Shown here one piece after another: positions 8,315 to 16,754 of a stretch of DNA of 64,000 nt. Position numbers and translations under genes: made by a program. Position 1 is the first letter of the stretch, and every line of letters starts with the position of its first letter. Under the pieces are notes generated by a model. That model worked only from the letters and a program-made list of their open reading frames with translations, made no database searches and was not told where the DNA came from. Location of the stretch: positions 1 through 64,000 of the forward strand of contig JAKVBV010000005.1 in assembly GCA_022446965.1 (NCBI GenBank). The letters are read 5' to 3'. Origin of the DNA: Phycisphaerales bacterium (GTDB lineage: Bacteria > Planctomycetota > Phycisphaerae > Phycisphaerales > SM1A02).

Positions 8315-9418
8315 TCAGGTGTCGGCGGCGACGCGACGCCACAGTGACTCGTACTGATCGAGCACGCTGTTGATGCCGAAGCGCTGTCGGACTCGTTCTC
8401 GATTGGCTTCGCCCAGGGTAATGCGTGCATCGTGATCGAGGGCGATCATGCGACGCATGGCCTCGGCGAGCGCGTCGACGTCATCGCACGACACGACCCA
8501 GGTGTCATCGCCCAGGCATGTGCGTGAGTCACCCGCATCGGTCGTGATGCAGGGCAAGCCGGCGGCCATCGCCTCAAGGAGCGCATTGGGGAAGCCCTCG
8601 TCGATGCTCGGGCTTACAAAGCAATCAAGGTGCTGCAGCCACCGGTAGATGTCCGTCTGCTCCGGTTCGAGCTGCACGTGCGAATCGTCAAGGCCGCAGG
8701 CAGACACGTACTGGCTGCACCCTTCGGGGACATCTCGGCCGCACAACCGCAGGCCCGCGTCAGTCTCGTCCTCGTTGATCTGGGCAAAGGCGGCGATCAG
8801 TTGGGCATTGCCCTTCTTGGGAATCCAGCGGCCATGACGTCCGAAGCAGAATCTGTCGGAAGAGGGCGGCCGCTTCAATTCGGGCACCGAGTTCAGATCA
8901 ATGCCGTTGGGAATGACTTCCAGCACGTCGTTCGTGATGCCGGCCTGCTCGTGCATGGCCATGCTCATTGCCGAGTTGTTGATGATGGCCGCCGGCCACG
9001 TGGACAGCACGGCGTTGGTGCGTATGACAAGCCGCGTGAGCCGCGGATGCAGATGCGGTTGGTAGGTGCATCGGATGTTCCAGACCACGGGCGGGTCGCC
9101 TGCGGCCTTGGCGGCGATCGAGGCCAGCATGTTGGCGTGGTACATCCACGCCTGCACGACGTCGGGCTGTGTGGACTGGATGGCCCGCGCAAGTCGCCGT
9201 ACGAAGAACGGACCGGGCAGTCCATCGAGGCCCAGATGGGTGACCGGCACACCGGCTTCTCGCAACGTGTCGGAGAAGTCGCCGCCGTGTCGCAGAACGA
9301 TCACATGATGCTGTGAGGACCCTCGTGCACCGGCCAAGGTGGCCAGTCGGGTGAGCATCCGTTCAGCCCCGCCACGCTGCGTGTCGGGAATCAGATGTGT
9401 CACACGGGCTGGTGCCAT
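8315..9418 (-). CDS. GT4-family glycosyltransferase
   Basis: Second GT-B glycosyltransferase, about 367 residues. The N-terminus reads THLIPDTQRGGAERML, with the GGAE loop typical of GT4 enzymes. The donor site includes GRWIPKKGNAQLI and SPSIDEGFPNALLEAMAAG with the EX7E glutamates, followed by LPCITTDAGDSRTCL. An upstream reading to 9562 is mostly antisense to the divergent membrane protein. The ATG at 9418 follows TACCAT with a 7-base spacer; an ATG at 9427 overlaps that box. Its stop lies 3 bases from the convergent stop of the other glycosyltransferase. Confidence 0.85.
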   Translation of the reverse strand: MAPARVTHLIPDTQRGGAERMLTRLATLAGARGSSQHHVIVLRHGGDFSDTLREAGVPVTHLGLDGLPGPFFVRRLARAIQSTQPDVVQAWMYHANMLASIAAKAAGDPPVVWNIRCTYQPHLHPRLTRLVIRTNAVLSTWPAAIINNSAMSMAMHEQAGITNDVLEVIPNGIDLNSVPELKRPPSSDRFCFGRHGRWIPKKGNAQLIAAFAQINEDETDAGLRLCGRDVPEGCSQYVSACGLDDSHVQLEPEQTDIYRWLQHLDCFVSPSIDEGFPNALLEAMAAGLPCITTDAGDSRTCLGDDTWVVSCDDVDALAEAMRRMIALDHDARITLGEANRERVRQRFGINSVLDQYESLWRRVAADT

Positions 9419-9425
9419 GCGCGGC

Positions 9426-9431
9426 ATGGTA
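9426..9431 (-). promoter_or_regulatory. -10 box for glycosyltransferase (leaderless start)
   Basis: TACCAT on the minus strand, ending 7 bases before the ATG at 9418; no Shine-Dalgarno. Confidence 0.45.
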
Positions 9432-9456
9432 GGCGAGTGCACCACAGGAGTTTGGG

Positions 9457-9462
9457 TATCCT
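9457..9462 (+). promoter_or_regulatory. -10 box for Wzy-like protein (leaderless start)
   Basis: TATCCT with an 8-base spacer to the ATG at 9471. AGGAG at 9446-9450 is too far upstream to act as a ribosome site. Confidence 0.45.
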
Positions 9463-9470
9463 CACCGCCC

Positions 9471-10694
9471 ATGGGCATCGAGCAGAGTGTCGCGGTCGCG
9501 TTGGCCGTGTTCGTGTGCGGCTGGGTCGTGTTCCGTCGCCGGCGGATCGACATGTTCGCCATCGCAGTGAGCTCGATGGTGCTCTATCACCTGCCACTGC
9601 TGACAGGTTGGGTGCTGTATCCCACCGAGGATCGCGCGGGACTGTTCGTGCAGGTGTCGCCAGGTGCCTTCATCGCAGTCTCGGTGTACGGGGCGGGGCT
9701 GCTGTCGGCCATGGTCGTACAGGACCGAAACCCGAACCGGCCGATGTGGCCATGTTCGCCCACTCTGGGCATTTGGGTGCTGCTGGGAATCACGGCTGCA
9801 GTCGCCGCATGGACACTTTTCAAGGCTGCGCCGGTGGCGATCGCCGGTGGTGAAAAAGCAGAGGTGATGGCGCAAGCGCCATACATGTCGACGGTGTGGA
9901 ACTACCTCGGTCGGTTTGCGGCGGTCGCGGCGTGGCTGAGCAAGCGACGCGCCGCCATCGTGCTGGCCGCAGCCATGTTGCTGGCGCGGCTTTTCCTGGG
10001 CTTCAGGAGCGATCTGGTCATCGTGGTACTCGCCATCTGTGTGCTTGAAGGGATGGCACGTCCAGCGGATCGTCTGTTACTCACCCGGCATGGACTCGCG
10101 CTGCTGGCGTCCGCTGTCGCAGCCGTACTCGTGGTGGTCCTCGTCAAACCACTGGTCAGTGTGATTCGCACGCTGGGTGATGCCGAAGTGATGCAGACGG
10201 TGGTGCAGAACAAGTTCGGACTTGAGGGACTCGTGTACCGCTCCGAACCCAATGCGATCAGCGTGTTGGTCAACGAGGCCATTGTAGGGGGCTATTCGCT
10301 GGCACCGTGGCATCATCTCCACGATCTGATTTCGTTCAAGGCATTGGGCATGGACGGGCCTCTGGACGCCGGCCGGACCATCGCACAGGGCAGTTTCCCC
10401 TGGGCGGACTGGGGATTCGGCTATTCGCCCATTGCCGAGGGATGGATGGTGGGTGGGTACCTGGGCGTGTTCGTCGTGTCGGTGGTGATCGGCGGCCTGC
10501 TGATCGCGATGGGCGCGCTGCTGAGACGATCTCGGCAGGCGCCATGGCGTGCAGCACTTGCACTGTGCATCGTGTTGACCGGCTTCTACTGGTTCCGAAG
10601 CGATTTCAGCAATCTGGCCCGTGGGTGCGCCGCATTCATGCTGCTCGGTGCCGTGTGGTCGGCGCTGCCATTCAAGACCGTGCCTCGATCCTGA
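9471..10694 (+). CDS. Polytopic membrane protein, candidate O-antigen polymerase (Wzy-like)
   Basis: A 407-residue integral membrane protein with about ten hydrophobic helices (near residues 4-20, 27-48, 62-82, 103-125, 150-185, 205-225 and four more toward the C-terminus). The helices are interrupted by a hydrophilic loop at about 235-320 containing VYRSEPN and WADWGFGYSPIAEGW. This large periplasmic loop and the position among glycosyltransferases suggest an oligosaccharide repeat-unit polymerase. Wzy proteins diverge too far for a motif call, so function is inferred from context and topology. It starts divergently from the glycosyltransferase at 9418 and ends about 50 bases before an epimerase gene on the same strand. 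Confidence 0.5.
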   Translation: MGIEQSVAVALAVFVCGWVVFRRRRIDMFAIAVSSMVLYHLPLLTGWVLYPTEDRAGLFVQVSPGAFIAVSVYGAGLLSAMVVQDRNPNRPMWPCSPTLGIWVLLGITAAVAAWTLFKAAPVAIAGGEKAEVMAQAPYMSTVWNYLGRFAAVAAWLSKRRAAIVLAAAMLLARLFLGFRSDLVIVVLAICVLEGMARPADRLLLTRHGLALLASAVAAVLVVVLVKPLVSVIRTLGDAEVMQTVVQNKFGLEGLVYRSEPNAISVLVNEAIVGGYSLAPWHHLHDLISFKALGMDGPLDAGRTIAQGSFPWADWGFGYSPIAEGWMVGGYLGVFVVSVVIGGLLIAMGALLRRSRQAPWRAALALCIVLTGFYWFRSDFSNLARGCAAFMLLGAVWSALPFKTVPRS

Positions 10695-10700
10695 GGCTGG

Positions 10701-10706
10701 TATCCT
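10701..10706 (+). promoter_or_regulatory. -10 box upstream of UDP-glucuronate epimerase
   Basis: TATCCT in the short gap after the Wzy-like gene. A transcript starting near 10713 would have a leader of about 30 bases with GAGG in front of the GTG at 10746. Confidence 0.35.
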
Positions 10707-10745
10707 GCCCGCCCGTCCGTGGCAGCGGACCTTGAGGATTCACTC

Positions 10746-11762
10746 GTGACCACACCCCCGGTTCTTGTCACCGGCGCCGCCGGCTTTATCGGTTCATTCG
10801 TTTCCCAGCGTCTCCTCGATCGAGGCGAGGCGGTAGTGGGGTTGGACAACCTCAATGACTACTACGACCCGCGGCTCAAGCGAGCTCGGCTCGAGCAGCT
10901 GCAATCGCATCCAGGATTCACCTTCGTTGAGCTTGATTGTGCTGATCGTGAAGGCGTCGCGGCAGTGTTCGCCACACATGGCTTCAAGCGGGTCGTGCAT
11001 CTGGCAGCCCAGGCGGGCGTGCGTCACTCACTGACGCATCCGCACGACTACGTCGATTCCAACATCACCGGATACTTGACAATGCTCGAGGGGTGTCGGG
11101 CGACCGAGGCCGATCATCTGGTGTACGCCTCGAGTTCCAGTGTGTATGGCGGCAACACCAAGATGCCCTGGAGCGTGCGTGACTCTGTGGATCATCCGAT
11201 CACGCTGTATGCGGCGAGCAAGAAGGCGAACGAGCTGATGGCGCACACCTACAGCCATCTCTTCGGTCTGCCGACAACCGGCCTGCGTTTCTTCACCGTG
11301 TACGGCCCGTGGGGGCGCCCCGACATGGCGCTCTTTCTGTTCACCGAAGCCATCCTCAAGAAGGAGAAGCTCAAGGTGTTCAACCATGGGCGCCATTCGC
11401 GTGACTTCACGTACGTGGATGACATCGTCGAAGGCATCATTCGAGTGCTGGATACACCGGCCACGCCGATGCCTGGCTACGACCCGCTCCACCCCGATCC
11501 CGGATCGAGCAATGTGCCCTGGCGGGTGTACAACATCGGCAACGGCCAGCGGGTGGAACTCCTTCGCTACATCGAGCTCATCGAAGAAGAACTGGGCATG
11601 AAGGCCGATATGGACTTGCTTCCATTGCAGCCCGGCGATGTGCCCGACTCACTGTCGGATGTGCAGGCGCTTACGGACGACATCGGGTACACGCCGAGCG
11701 TGCCGGTGGAAGTCGGTGTGCCGAACTTCGTACGGTGGTACCGCGAGTACTACGGAGTGTGA
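10746..11762 (+). CDS. NAD-dependent UDP-sugar 4-epimerase (UDP-glucuronate epimerase/CapI-like)
   Basis: Extended SDR of 338 residues. Seen: the NAD motif VTGAAGFIGSF, HLAAQAGVRHSL, the catalytic SSSSVYGGN segment and YAASKKANELMAH (YxxxK), then RFFTVYGPWGRPDMALFLFTEAI. The tail is characteristic of UDP-glucuronate 4-epimerases (RDFTYVDDIVEGI and LPLQPGDVPDSLSDV). It should interconvert UDP-GlcA and UDP-GalA. I chose the GTG at 10746 because GAGG precedes it by about 8 bases; a GTG at 10719 in the same frame would add nine residues. The inositol-phosphatase gene begins 2 bases after its stop. Confidence 0.88.
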   Translation: MTTPPVLVTGAAGFIGSFVSQRLLDRGEAVVGLDNLNDYYDPRLKRARLEQLQSHPGFTFVELDCADREGVAAVFATHGFKRVVHLAAQAGVRHSLTHPHDYVDSNITGYLTMLEGCRATEADHLVYASSSSVYGGNTKMPWSVRDSVDHPITLYAASKKANELMAHTYSHLFGLPTTGLRFFTVYGPWGRPDMALFLFTEAILKKEKLKVFNHGRHSRDFTYVDDIVEGIIRVLDTPATPMPGYDPLHPDPGSSNVPWRVYNIGNGQRVELLRYIELIEEELGMKADMDLLPLQPGDVPDSLSDVQALTDDIGYTPSVPVEVGVPNFVRWYREYYGV

Positions 11763-11764
11763 CC

Positions 11765-12520
11765 ATGGCCTTCGCCCATGACGCCGAGTTGTCGATTGCC
11801 ACCGCCGCCGTGGATGCCGCCGTGGCCGTACTGTCTGCCGAGGCTGGCGGCTTTGCCACACTGTCGTCGGACGGTCGCGACATCAAGAGCGAAGCGGACC
11901 TGCAGTCTGAAGCAGCCATGCTCGAGGTGATTCGTGCCAACAGCGACATTCCCGTGTTGTCGGAGGAAGCCGGTGCCGACGACACAGCCGCACAGGCCGA
12001 GGCGATCTGGGTCGTTGACCCCCTCGACGGCACGATGAACTTCATGCGTGGCCTGCCTGCGTGCTGCACCTGTGCGGCGCTGGTCGTGAACGGGCATCCA
12101 GTATTGGGTGTGGTGCACGATCTGGTGCATGACGAGCGGTGGGTAGGAGGCACAGATCTGCCGACAACGTGCAATGGCAATCCAGTGCAGGCGAGCGCAT
12201 GTGCAGCGCTCGATCAAGCGGTGCTGTCCACCGGCTTCCCACGCACATTTGAATTCACCGCCGAAGCAATGGACCTGTTCACGCGTCGTATGGCGTCGGT
12301 CAAGAAGGTTCGCATGATCGGTGCTGCGGCCATGTCGTTGGCATGGGCTTCGGGAGGCCGTGTCGACCTGCACGCGGAGTCGCGCACGTTCCTGTGGGAC
12401 ATCGCTGCTGGAGTGGCGCTGGTCGAGGGTGCGGGCGGGACAGTGCTGATGTCGAATGTCGACGAGCAGTGGCGGTGTGACGTCGTCGCCGGGGCGCCCG
12501 CACTGGTGTCACTCTTCTGA
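11765..12520 (+). CDS. Inositol monophosphatase-family phosphatase
   Basis: A 251-residue member of the Mg2+-dependent, Li+-sensitive IMPase/FBPase superfamily. Metal-binding motifs are visible in order: SEEAGAD near residue 75, WVVDPLDGTMNF near 90-101 and FLWDIAAGVALVEGAGG near 205-221. The substrate could be inositol phosphate, histidinol phosphate or PAP-type nucleotides; the family cannot be split by eye. The ATG at 11765 has GGAG 7 bases upstream and follows the epimerase stop by 2 bases, so the two are probably co-transcribed and may serve polysaccharide precursor metabolism. Its 3' end overlaps the convergent gene by 12 bases. Confidence 0.88.
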   Translation: MAFAHDAELSIATAAVDAAVAVLSAEAGGFATLSSDGRDIKSEADLQSEAAMLEVIRANSDIPVLSEEAGADDTAAQAEAIWVVDPLDGTMNFMRGLPACCTCAALVVNGHPVLGVVHDLVHDERWVGGTDLPTTCNGNPVQASACAALDQAVLSTGFPRTFEFTAEAMDLFTRRMASVKKVRMIGAAAMSLAWASGGRVDLHAESRTFLWDIAAGVALVEGAGGTVLMSNVDEQWRCDVVAGAPALVSLF

Positions 12521-13801
12521 CGTGCCGAGCAGCGCCTGCAGACGCTGGTGCCACCAGATCGACGTGTCCGCCATGGCCGCTTCAAGATCCTGCATGTGCA
12601 GGAGCATGTCGACATCTTGATTCGATGCCGTCCCGGCCCGTCGAGCCAATGCAATGGCTGATTCACGGCCGAGCAGGGCATGCTGGATTCGGGCATGCTC
12701 GGTGAGCAGCGGCATCCACTGCGCGTCGTAGCCATCGATCCACGCGATGATGTCATCGCGACGTGCGTCCTCTGGAGCGAGTGCGGAGAGCGCATCAAGT
12801 GCGCGATTTCGCAGTGTGTCGGGGCGATGGAGTGAGGGCATGGTGGCCCGGGTCCAGGCGTTGAGCAGGCGTGCACGAGTATCAGCATCAAGCAGCGGTG
12901 CGATCTCATCGATGGCATCCTGGTTGACCCGAACGACCTGGGCGCAATCATCGGCGAGCTGGTTCGCAGCTTCAGATGCTGCGGCGATTTGCCCCTTCGT
13001 GAGCCAATGTCGCATGGTGCCCGGTGCTGTCAGCATGGACATCTGCCGCTTCTCCAGGGCGGTGTGCGTGGCTGCAGCCCAGTCGGTCAACGCCGCCTGC
13101 ACCTGAGCCGACGGGGAGGGGGCCAGCGATCCAATCAGCTTCACGAGATCGACGCGATCGCCAGGGACGGTACCCAGAGGCAACCGCCGGTCACGGCGAA
13201 TCTGCTGCAAAAGTGTTTTCCATGCGGCCCGTGATGCGTCATCGGTGAGCAACGCGTCGAGGATTTCCCAGAGTTCGATGTCGCGAGCCACGGACTGTTG
13301 GATGAGCAGGCGCTCAAGTTCGTGCAGTGTGGCATTGGCTCTGCGCGTGGCGCCTTGTGCGGCCTGTCTGGTGCCAATCATGTCGTGATCGAGTGTGCGT
13401 TGGAGTCGATTGATCGTGGCCGCAGTGCGAGCGATGGCCTGCGTGATCGCATCAGATGCGCCGAGGCGATCTTGTTCGCGGAGCAGGGCATTGCGGACGG
13501 CGCGGGCGTCATTGAGTTGACGGATCACATCGCTGCGGTGCCGCAATGCCTTGACCAATTCCGGATCTCCTCCGCTGCCGATGATCGCAGCATCAACAGC
13601 GAGCAGGTAGGTCTCGCAATCTTCAACCGCTTGGGTGGCGGCATCTTCAAGCGCCATGCGGATCACTGCGGTGGCGTCGGGATCATCTTCCAGTGCGAGT
13701 GCTTCCACCACGCGGGGAAGATCTGACGGGAAGACATCGGGCATCGGACATGGGCCACTGGGCGTGGTCATGGCCAGCGTGATGGCAAGGGCCGAGATCA
13801 T
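12509..13801 (-). CDS. Secreted helical protein of unknown function (paralog of the upstream gene)
   Basis: A 430-residue protein with a short N-terminal hydrophobic stretch that could be a signal peptide (ISALAITLAMTTPSG) and then almost entirely predicted alpha-helix rich in Ala, Arg, Asp and Gln. It resembles its upstream neighbour: both have an early VE-x-L-x-L element and a later ILxxLLTDDxxxxW-like element near residue 170 followed by basic residues. No enzyme motif is recognised. Its start overlaps the neighbour's stop by 4 bases (ATGA), so translation is coupled. It is last of a four-gene minus-strand operon with the TPR and UnbV proteins. I do not recognise the family. Confidence 0.75.
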   Translation of the reverse strand: MISALAITLAMTTPSGPCPMPDVFPSDLPRVVEALALEDDPDATAVIRMALEDAATQAVEDCETYLLAVDAAIIGSGGDPELVKALRHRSDVIRQLNDARAVRNALLREQDRLGASDAITQAIARTAATINRLQRTLDHDMIGTRQAAQGATRRANATLHELERLLIQQSVARDIELWEILDALLTDDASRAAWKTLLQQIRRDRRLPLGTVPGDRVDLVKLIGSLAPSPSAQVQAALTDWAAATHTALEKRQMSMLTAPGTMRHWLTKGQIAAASEAANQLADDCAQVVRVNQDAIDEIAPLLDADTRARLLNAWTRATMPSLHRPDTLRNRALDALSALAPEDARRDDIIAWIDGYDAQWMPLLTEHARIQHALLGRESAIALARRAGTASNQDVDMLLHMQDLEAAMADTSIWWHQRLQALLGTSEE

Positions 13802-15039
13802 CTGGGATTGCTCATGGGCATGGTGTTCAGCACAGGTCGGAGGCTGATGATCGCCTCGTCACTCAATCGGCCGAGGGTGTCGATCCAGTGTCGTCGTTGC
13901 AGCGTGTGAAATGCCCTCGTGGTGAGGGTCCATTGGTGTACCACATCGTCTTCGATCGGCACGACGCCGCCACTTGTCCGGGCGAGTGCGTTGGCGCTGA
14001 CTGCAGCGTGTTCAGCTGCTTCCCAGTGTTCCTGCACAGCCGAGCGATCTGCTTCCCAATCTGTGATGCCAGCCTCGATGATCGCCGCATCCGCGGCATG
14101 CCCGGCTTCGCGAGCAGCCTGCGGTAGACCGGCGAAGCACACCGGGCCATGGCTCAGCGGCATGATGCGACCGCGAAGGACATCATGGGTGCCCTCGAGC
14201 ACGGGCATCTGTGCTTCGAGCAGTTCGAGACTTCGCATGGTGTTGTCACGCAGGATGGACTCGATACGCATCGCCTCGCGCCACTGTGCCGCAGCAGTGG
14301 GGCCGCTTCCTTGGGCCCGGGCCTGATGCTGTTCGTCTTCAATCTGTCGCAATAGCGCGTCGGTTCGCCCAGCCCAGTGGTCGATCACCTGCTGTGCCGC
14401 AGGATCCACGGCCCCGCCAGATCGGACGACGATGGCGTGCAGGTCGATGTCAGCACCGGGTAGTTGAAGGGCGCGAATGCGTCGGGAGCGCAGCAGTCGA
14501 TCGCGTACCGAGGGCCAGAGCGCACGCTGATCTCCGGTGAGGATCGCTTCGATATCGGCGTCGAGCGCCTGCACCATGGTGCGGAGTGTGTCGTGCAGTT
14601 CCTCCTGCAGCGCCTGCATGGCAGACCTAGCCTCGCGGCGGGTCCGAGGCACGCCGGATCTTGCCACGTGCACTTCACGTTGCAGTGTGCGGATGTCGAC
14701 ATTCAGTGACACCCATCGATCATCCGCGACGCCATCGGCCGCCAGGGCATCACGTTGTTTGCGCAGAATCACGAGTTGATCCCGGAGCGTTCGCCAGGCG
14801 GACTCTGCGGCATCAGCCGCCTGCTGCTGGGGCGTTGCAGCAGCGTCCAGGGTGAGTTGCTGCTGGGCCATCCGCCAGTCGGTGTCGAAGTCCCTCAGCC
14901 GCAGATTCAGCGCTTGGCGTTGGGGTTGATCGAGATCCAGCGTCTCCACGATCAGCGCGATGTCCGTGACGGAAACCCCGCGGTCCGGGGCGACCTGTCC
15001 CCACAGGCAAAGCGACAGCACCAGTGCGATCGTGTGCAT
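13798..15039 (-). CDS. Secreted helical protein of unknown function (paralog of the downstream gene)
   Basis: A 413-residue protein beginning with a clean signal-peptide-like segment (MHTIALVLSLCLWGQVA), then long amphipathic helices. The segment VETLDLDQPQRQALNLRL near residue 32 recalls the LTxxQ-type helical hairpins of periplasmic Spy/CpxP-like proteins, but this is only a resemblance. ILTGDQRALWPSVRDRLL near residue 170 matches a similar element in the downstream paralog, which points to an old tandem duplication. The ATG at 15039 has TATCCT ending 6 bases upstream, so there may be an internal leaderless start besides read-through from the UnbV gene 14 bases upstream. Confidence 0.75.
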   Translation of the reverse strand: MHTIALVLSLCLWGQVAPDRGVSVTDIALIVETLDLDQPQRQALNLRLRDFDTDWRMAQQQLTLDAAATPQQQAADAAESAWRTLRDQLVILRKQRDALAADGVADDRWVSLNVDIRTLQREVHVARSGVPRTRREARSAMQALQEELHDTLRTMVQALDADIEAILTGDQRALWPSVRDRLLRSRRIRALQLPGADIDLHAIVVRSGGAVDPAAQQVIDHWAGRTDALLRQIEDEQHQARAQGSGPTAAAQWREAMRIESILRDNTMRSLELLEAQMPVLEGTHDVLRGRIMPLSHGPVCFAGLPQAAREAGHAADAAIIEAGITDWEADRSAVQEHWEAAEHAAVSANALARTSGGVVPIEDDVVHQWTLTTRAFHTLQRRHWIDTLGRLSDEAIISLRPVLNTMPMSNPR

Positions 15040-15045
15040 GTGTGC

Positions 15046-15051
15046 AGGATA
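15046..15051 (-). promoter_or_regulatory. -10 box for the helical-protein pair (leaderless start)
   Basis: TATCCT on the minus strand with a 6-base spacer (GCACAC) before the ATG at 15039, inside the 14-base gap after the UnbV gene. Confidence 0.4.
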
Positions 15052-15053
15052 CG

Positions 15054-16754
15054 TCAGGGCGTGTTGATCGTCGTGCCGTGGCTCCGCATCAACTGCAGCG
15101 TGGTGCCCGGCGTTGGGGCGTCAAGATGATGGACCGTGGCACCGCCATCAGGCCAATGCACGGTGCATTCGACATGCGTAGGCGTATGAGGACCGAAGTG
15201 CACCCACATCAGCGGCGGCTCACCACCTTGGAACGGACTAGACGTCGTGATCCAACGGTGCTGCACGCTCGTGCCGTCATCGAAACGGACATGAGCGCCG
15301 TGCGCCTCTCGATTGCCGATGTCAGGTCGATCATCGAGCAACGACACGGTGCACGGTGCGGTCTTCGGATCACCGTGCAAGATGACGTGTTCCAAGGCCA
15401 TGTCTCGGCCGGCCACCCACAGCACTGGGCCATTTGGCGACGGTCCACGCACAGCGGCGCGGCGGATACCGGCGTGCGCCGTCCAGTCATCAAGCTCAAC
15501 AATGGTGAATCGGTCGCCGTCTCGATGCAGGCGTTGGGGGGGCTGCGCCCAATCACTGTCCATGGTCTTGATGGTCGCCTGGGGGTACACATGACCGTTC
15601 ACGAGCAGCAGATCTTCGTCGGCATCTCCATCAAGATCCTGGAAGCATGTCGACCACCCCAAAAGTGGTCGGCTGTGCAGGCCCAGGCCGCGGGCCTGCG
15701 TGCGATCTGCCCACCAGCCTGTGTCCGTGCTCTCGTGCAGCGTGTTGGTGTCGCTGCTGAAGTTGGTAGAGAACACATCGGGGCGGCCGTCACCATTCGT
15801 GTCACCGATGGCAAGGCCCATGGTGGCCTGCTCGCCACCGTCTGCGTTGGTCGACAACCCAGAGGCGAAGCCGCGATCGATGATTGTCGGTTGCTGGGGA
15901 TCTGAAGACCGTACGAGCAACCGATTCGCCGTGGTGTCGTTGCCCACGAGGATGTCCTGTTGGCCGTCCCCGGTGAAGTCGGTGATGACCGCGTTGAGGC
16001 CGAAGCCTGCCTCGATGTCGTGTAGGCCCCACGCTTGGGACACATCGCGAAACGTGCCGTCTCGGTTGTTGATGTACAGGGCGTCGTGCTGTGGTTGCAG
16101 TCCGCGTGGGCCGGCCAGCACCTGTGCGCCCATGAAGGACATCGGCGGCGGCACCGGGTCATCAAAGGACCAGTGGAGGTAGTTGACGACGTACAGATCT
16201 GTCCAGCCGTCGCCGTCGATATCTCCAACTGCAGCGCAGGTGCCCCAGCCGTCATTGCCAAGGCCCGATGTCGCGGTGATGTCGGTGAATGTGCCACCGT
16301 CATTGCGGAGCATGACATTGGGGCCGATGCACGTGACATGGAGATCGGTGTCGCCATCACCGTCCATGTCGAACGGGGTGGCGCTGGTTGCCCAACGGGT
16401 GATGTTGATGCCAGCCTCCGCAGTTCGATCACGCCACGGCGGCGAGGTGTCGATCAGGGCGCAGCCCGGACCGGACTCGGGGTCATCCAACGTGGCACCA
16501 TTGGCGACGAACAGTTCCATCGTACCGTCGTCATCGACATCAAGCACAGCCAATCCAATGCCGTTGACTTCAGGGATGGCCGTGGGCAAAGCTGCACCAC
16601 TCGTTGGAGTCACAGGAAGTGCGTGCAGCGTGGTGAACATCAGCTCAGACGGCGAGGGCGGCGCTGGCGCCATCGTCGGCTCCGAACGCATCACCACGAG
16701 GGCAATCCCGATCAGCACGACCCCAAGCAGTGCGATGCCCTTAGCCACACTCAC
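15054..16754 (-). CDS. FG-GAP/VCBS repeat protein with C-terminal ASPIC/UnbV domain (CRTAC1-like)
   Basis: A 566-residue exported protein with an N-terminal signal anchor (residues 5-22). Calcium-binding FG-GAP/VCBS repeats of the form D-x-D-x-D-G follow, for example DVDDDGTMELFVANG, DMDGDGDTDLHV, DIDGDGWTDLYV, DTNGDGRPDVFS and DLDGDADEDLLLVNG, and fold as a beta-propeller. The last 130 residues contain the UnbV pattern VECTVHWPDGGATVHHL. Such proteins are extracytoplasmic and of unknown function, and are often found next to TPR proteins, as here. The start is GTG at 16754, overlapping the TPR stop (GTGA). Confidence 0.88.
   Translation of the reverse strand: MSVAKGIALLGVVLIGIALVVMRSEPTMAPAPPSPSELMFTTLHALPVTPTSGAALPTAIPEVNGIGLAVLDVDDDGTMELFVANGATLDDPESGPGCALIDTSPPWRDRTAEAGINITRWATSATPFDMDGDGDTDLHVTCIGPNVMLRNDGGTFTDITATSGLGNDGWGTCAAVGDIDGDGWTDLYVVNYLHWSFDDPVPPPMSFMGAQVLAGPRGLQPQHDALYINNRDGTFRDVSQAWGLHDIEAGFGLNAVITDFTGDGQQDILVGNDTTANRLLVRSSDPQQPTIIDRGFASGLSTNADGGEQATMGLAIGDTNGDGRPDVFSTNFSSDTNTLHESTDTGWWADRTQARGLGLHSRPLLGWSTCFQDLDGDADEDLLLVNGHVYPQATIKTMDSDWAQPPQRLHRDGDRFTIVELDDWTAHAGIRRAAVRGPSPNGPVLWVAGRDMALEHVILHGDPKTAPCTVSLLDDRPDIGNREAHGAHVRFDDGTSVQHRWITTSSPFQGGEPPLMWVHFGPHTPTHVECTVHWPDGGATVHHLDAPTPGTTLQLMRSHGTTINTP

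Noticed and set aside
15024-15905. Plus-strand open frame of 293 residues across the UnbV gene
   Set aside because: Composition is His/Arg-rich shadow sequence; the minus-strand FG-GAP repeats explain the region.
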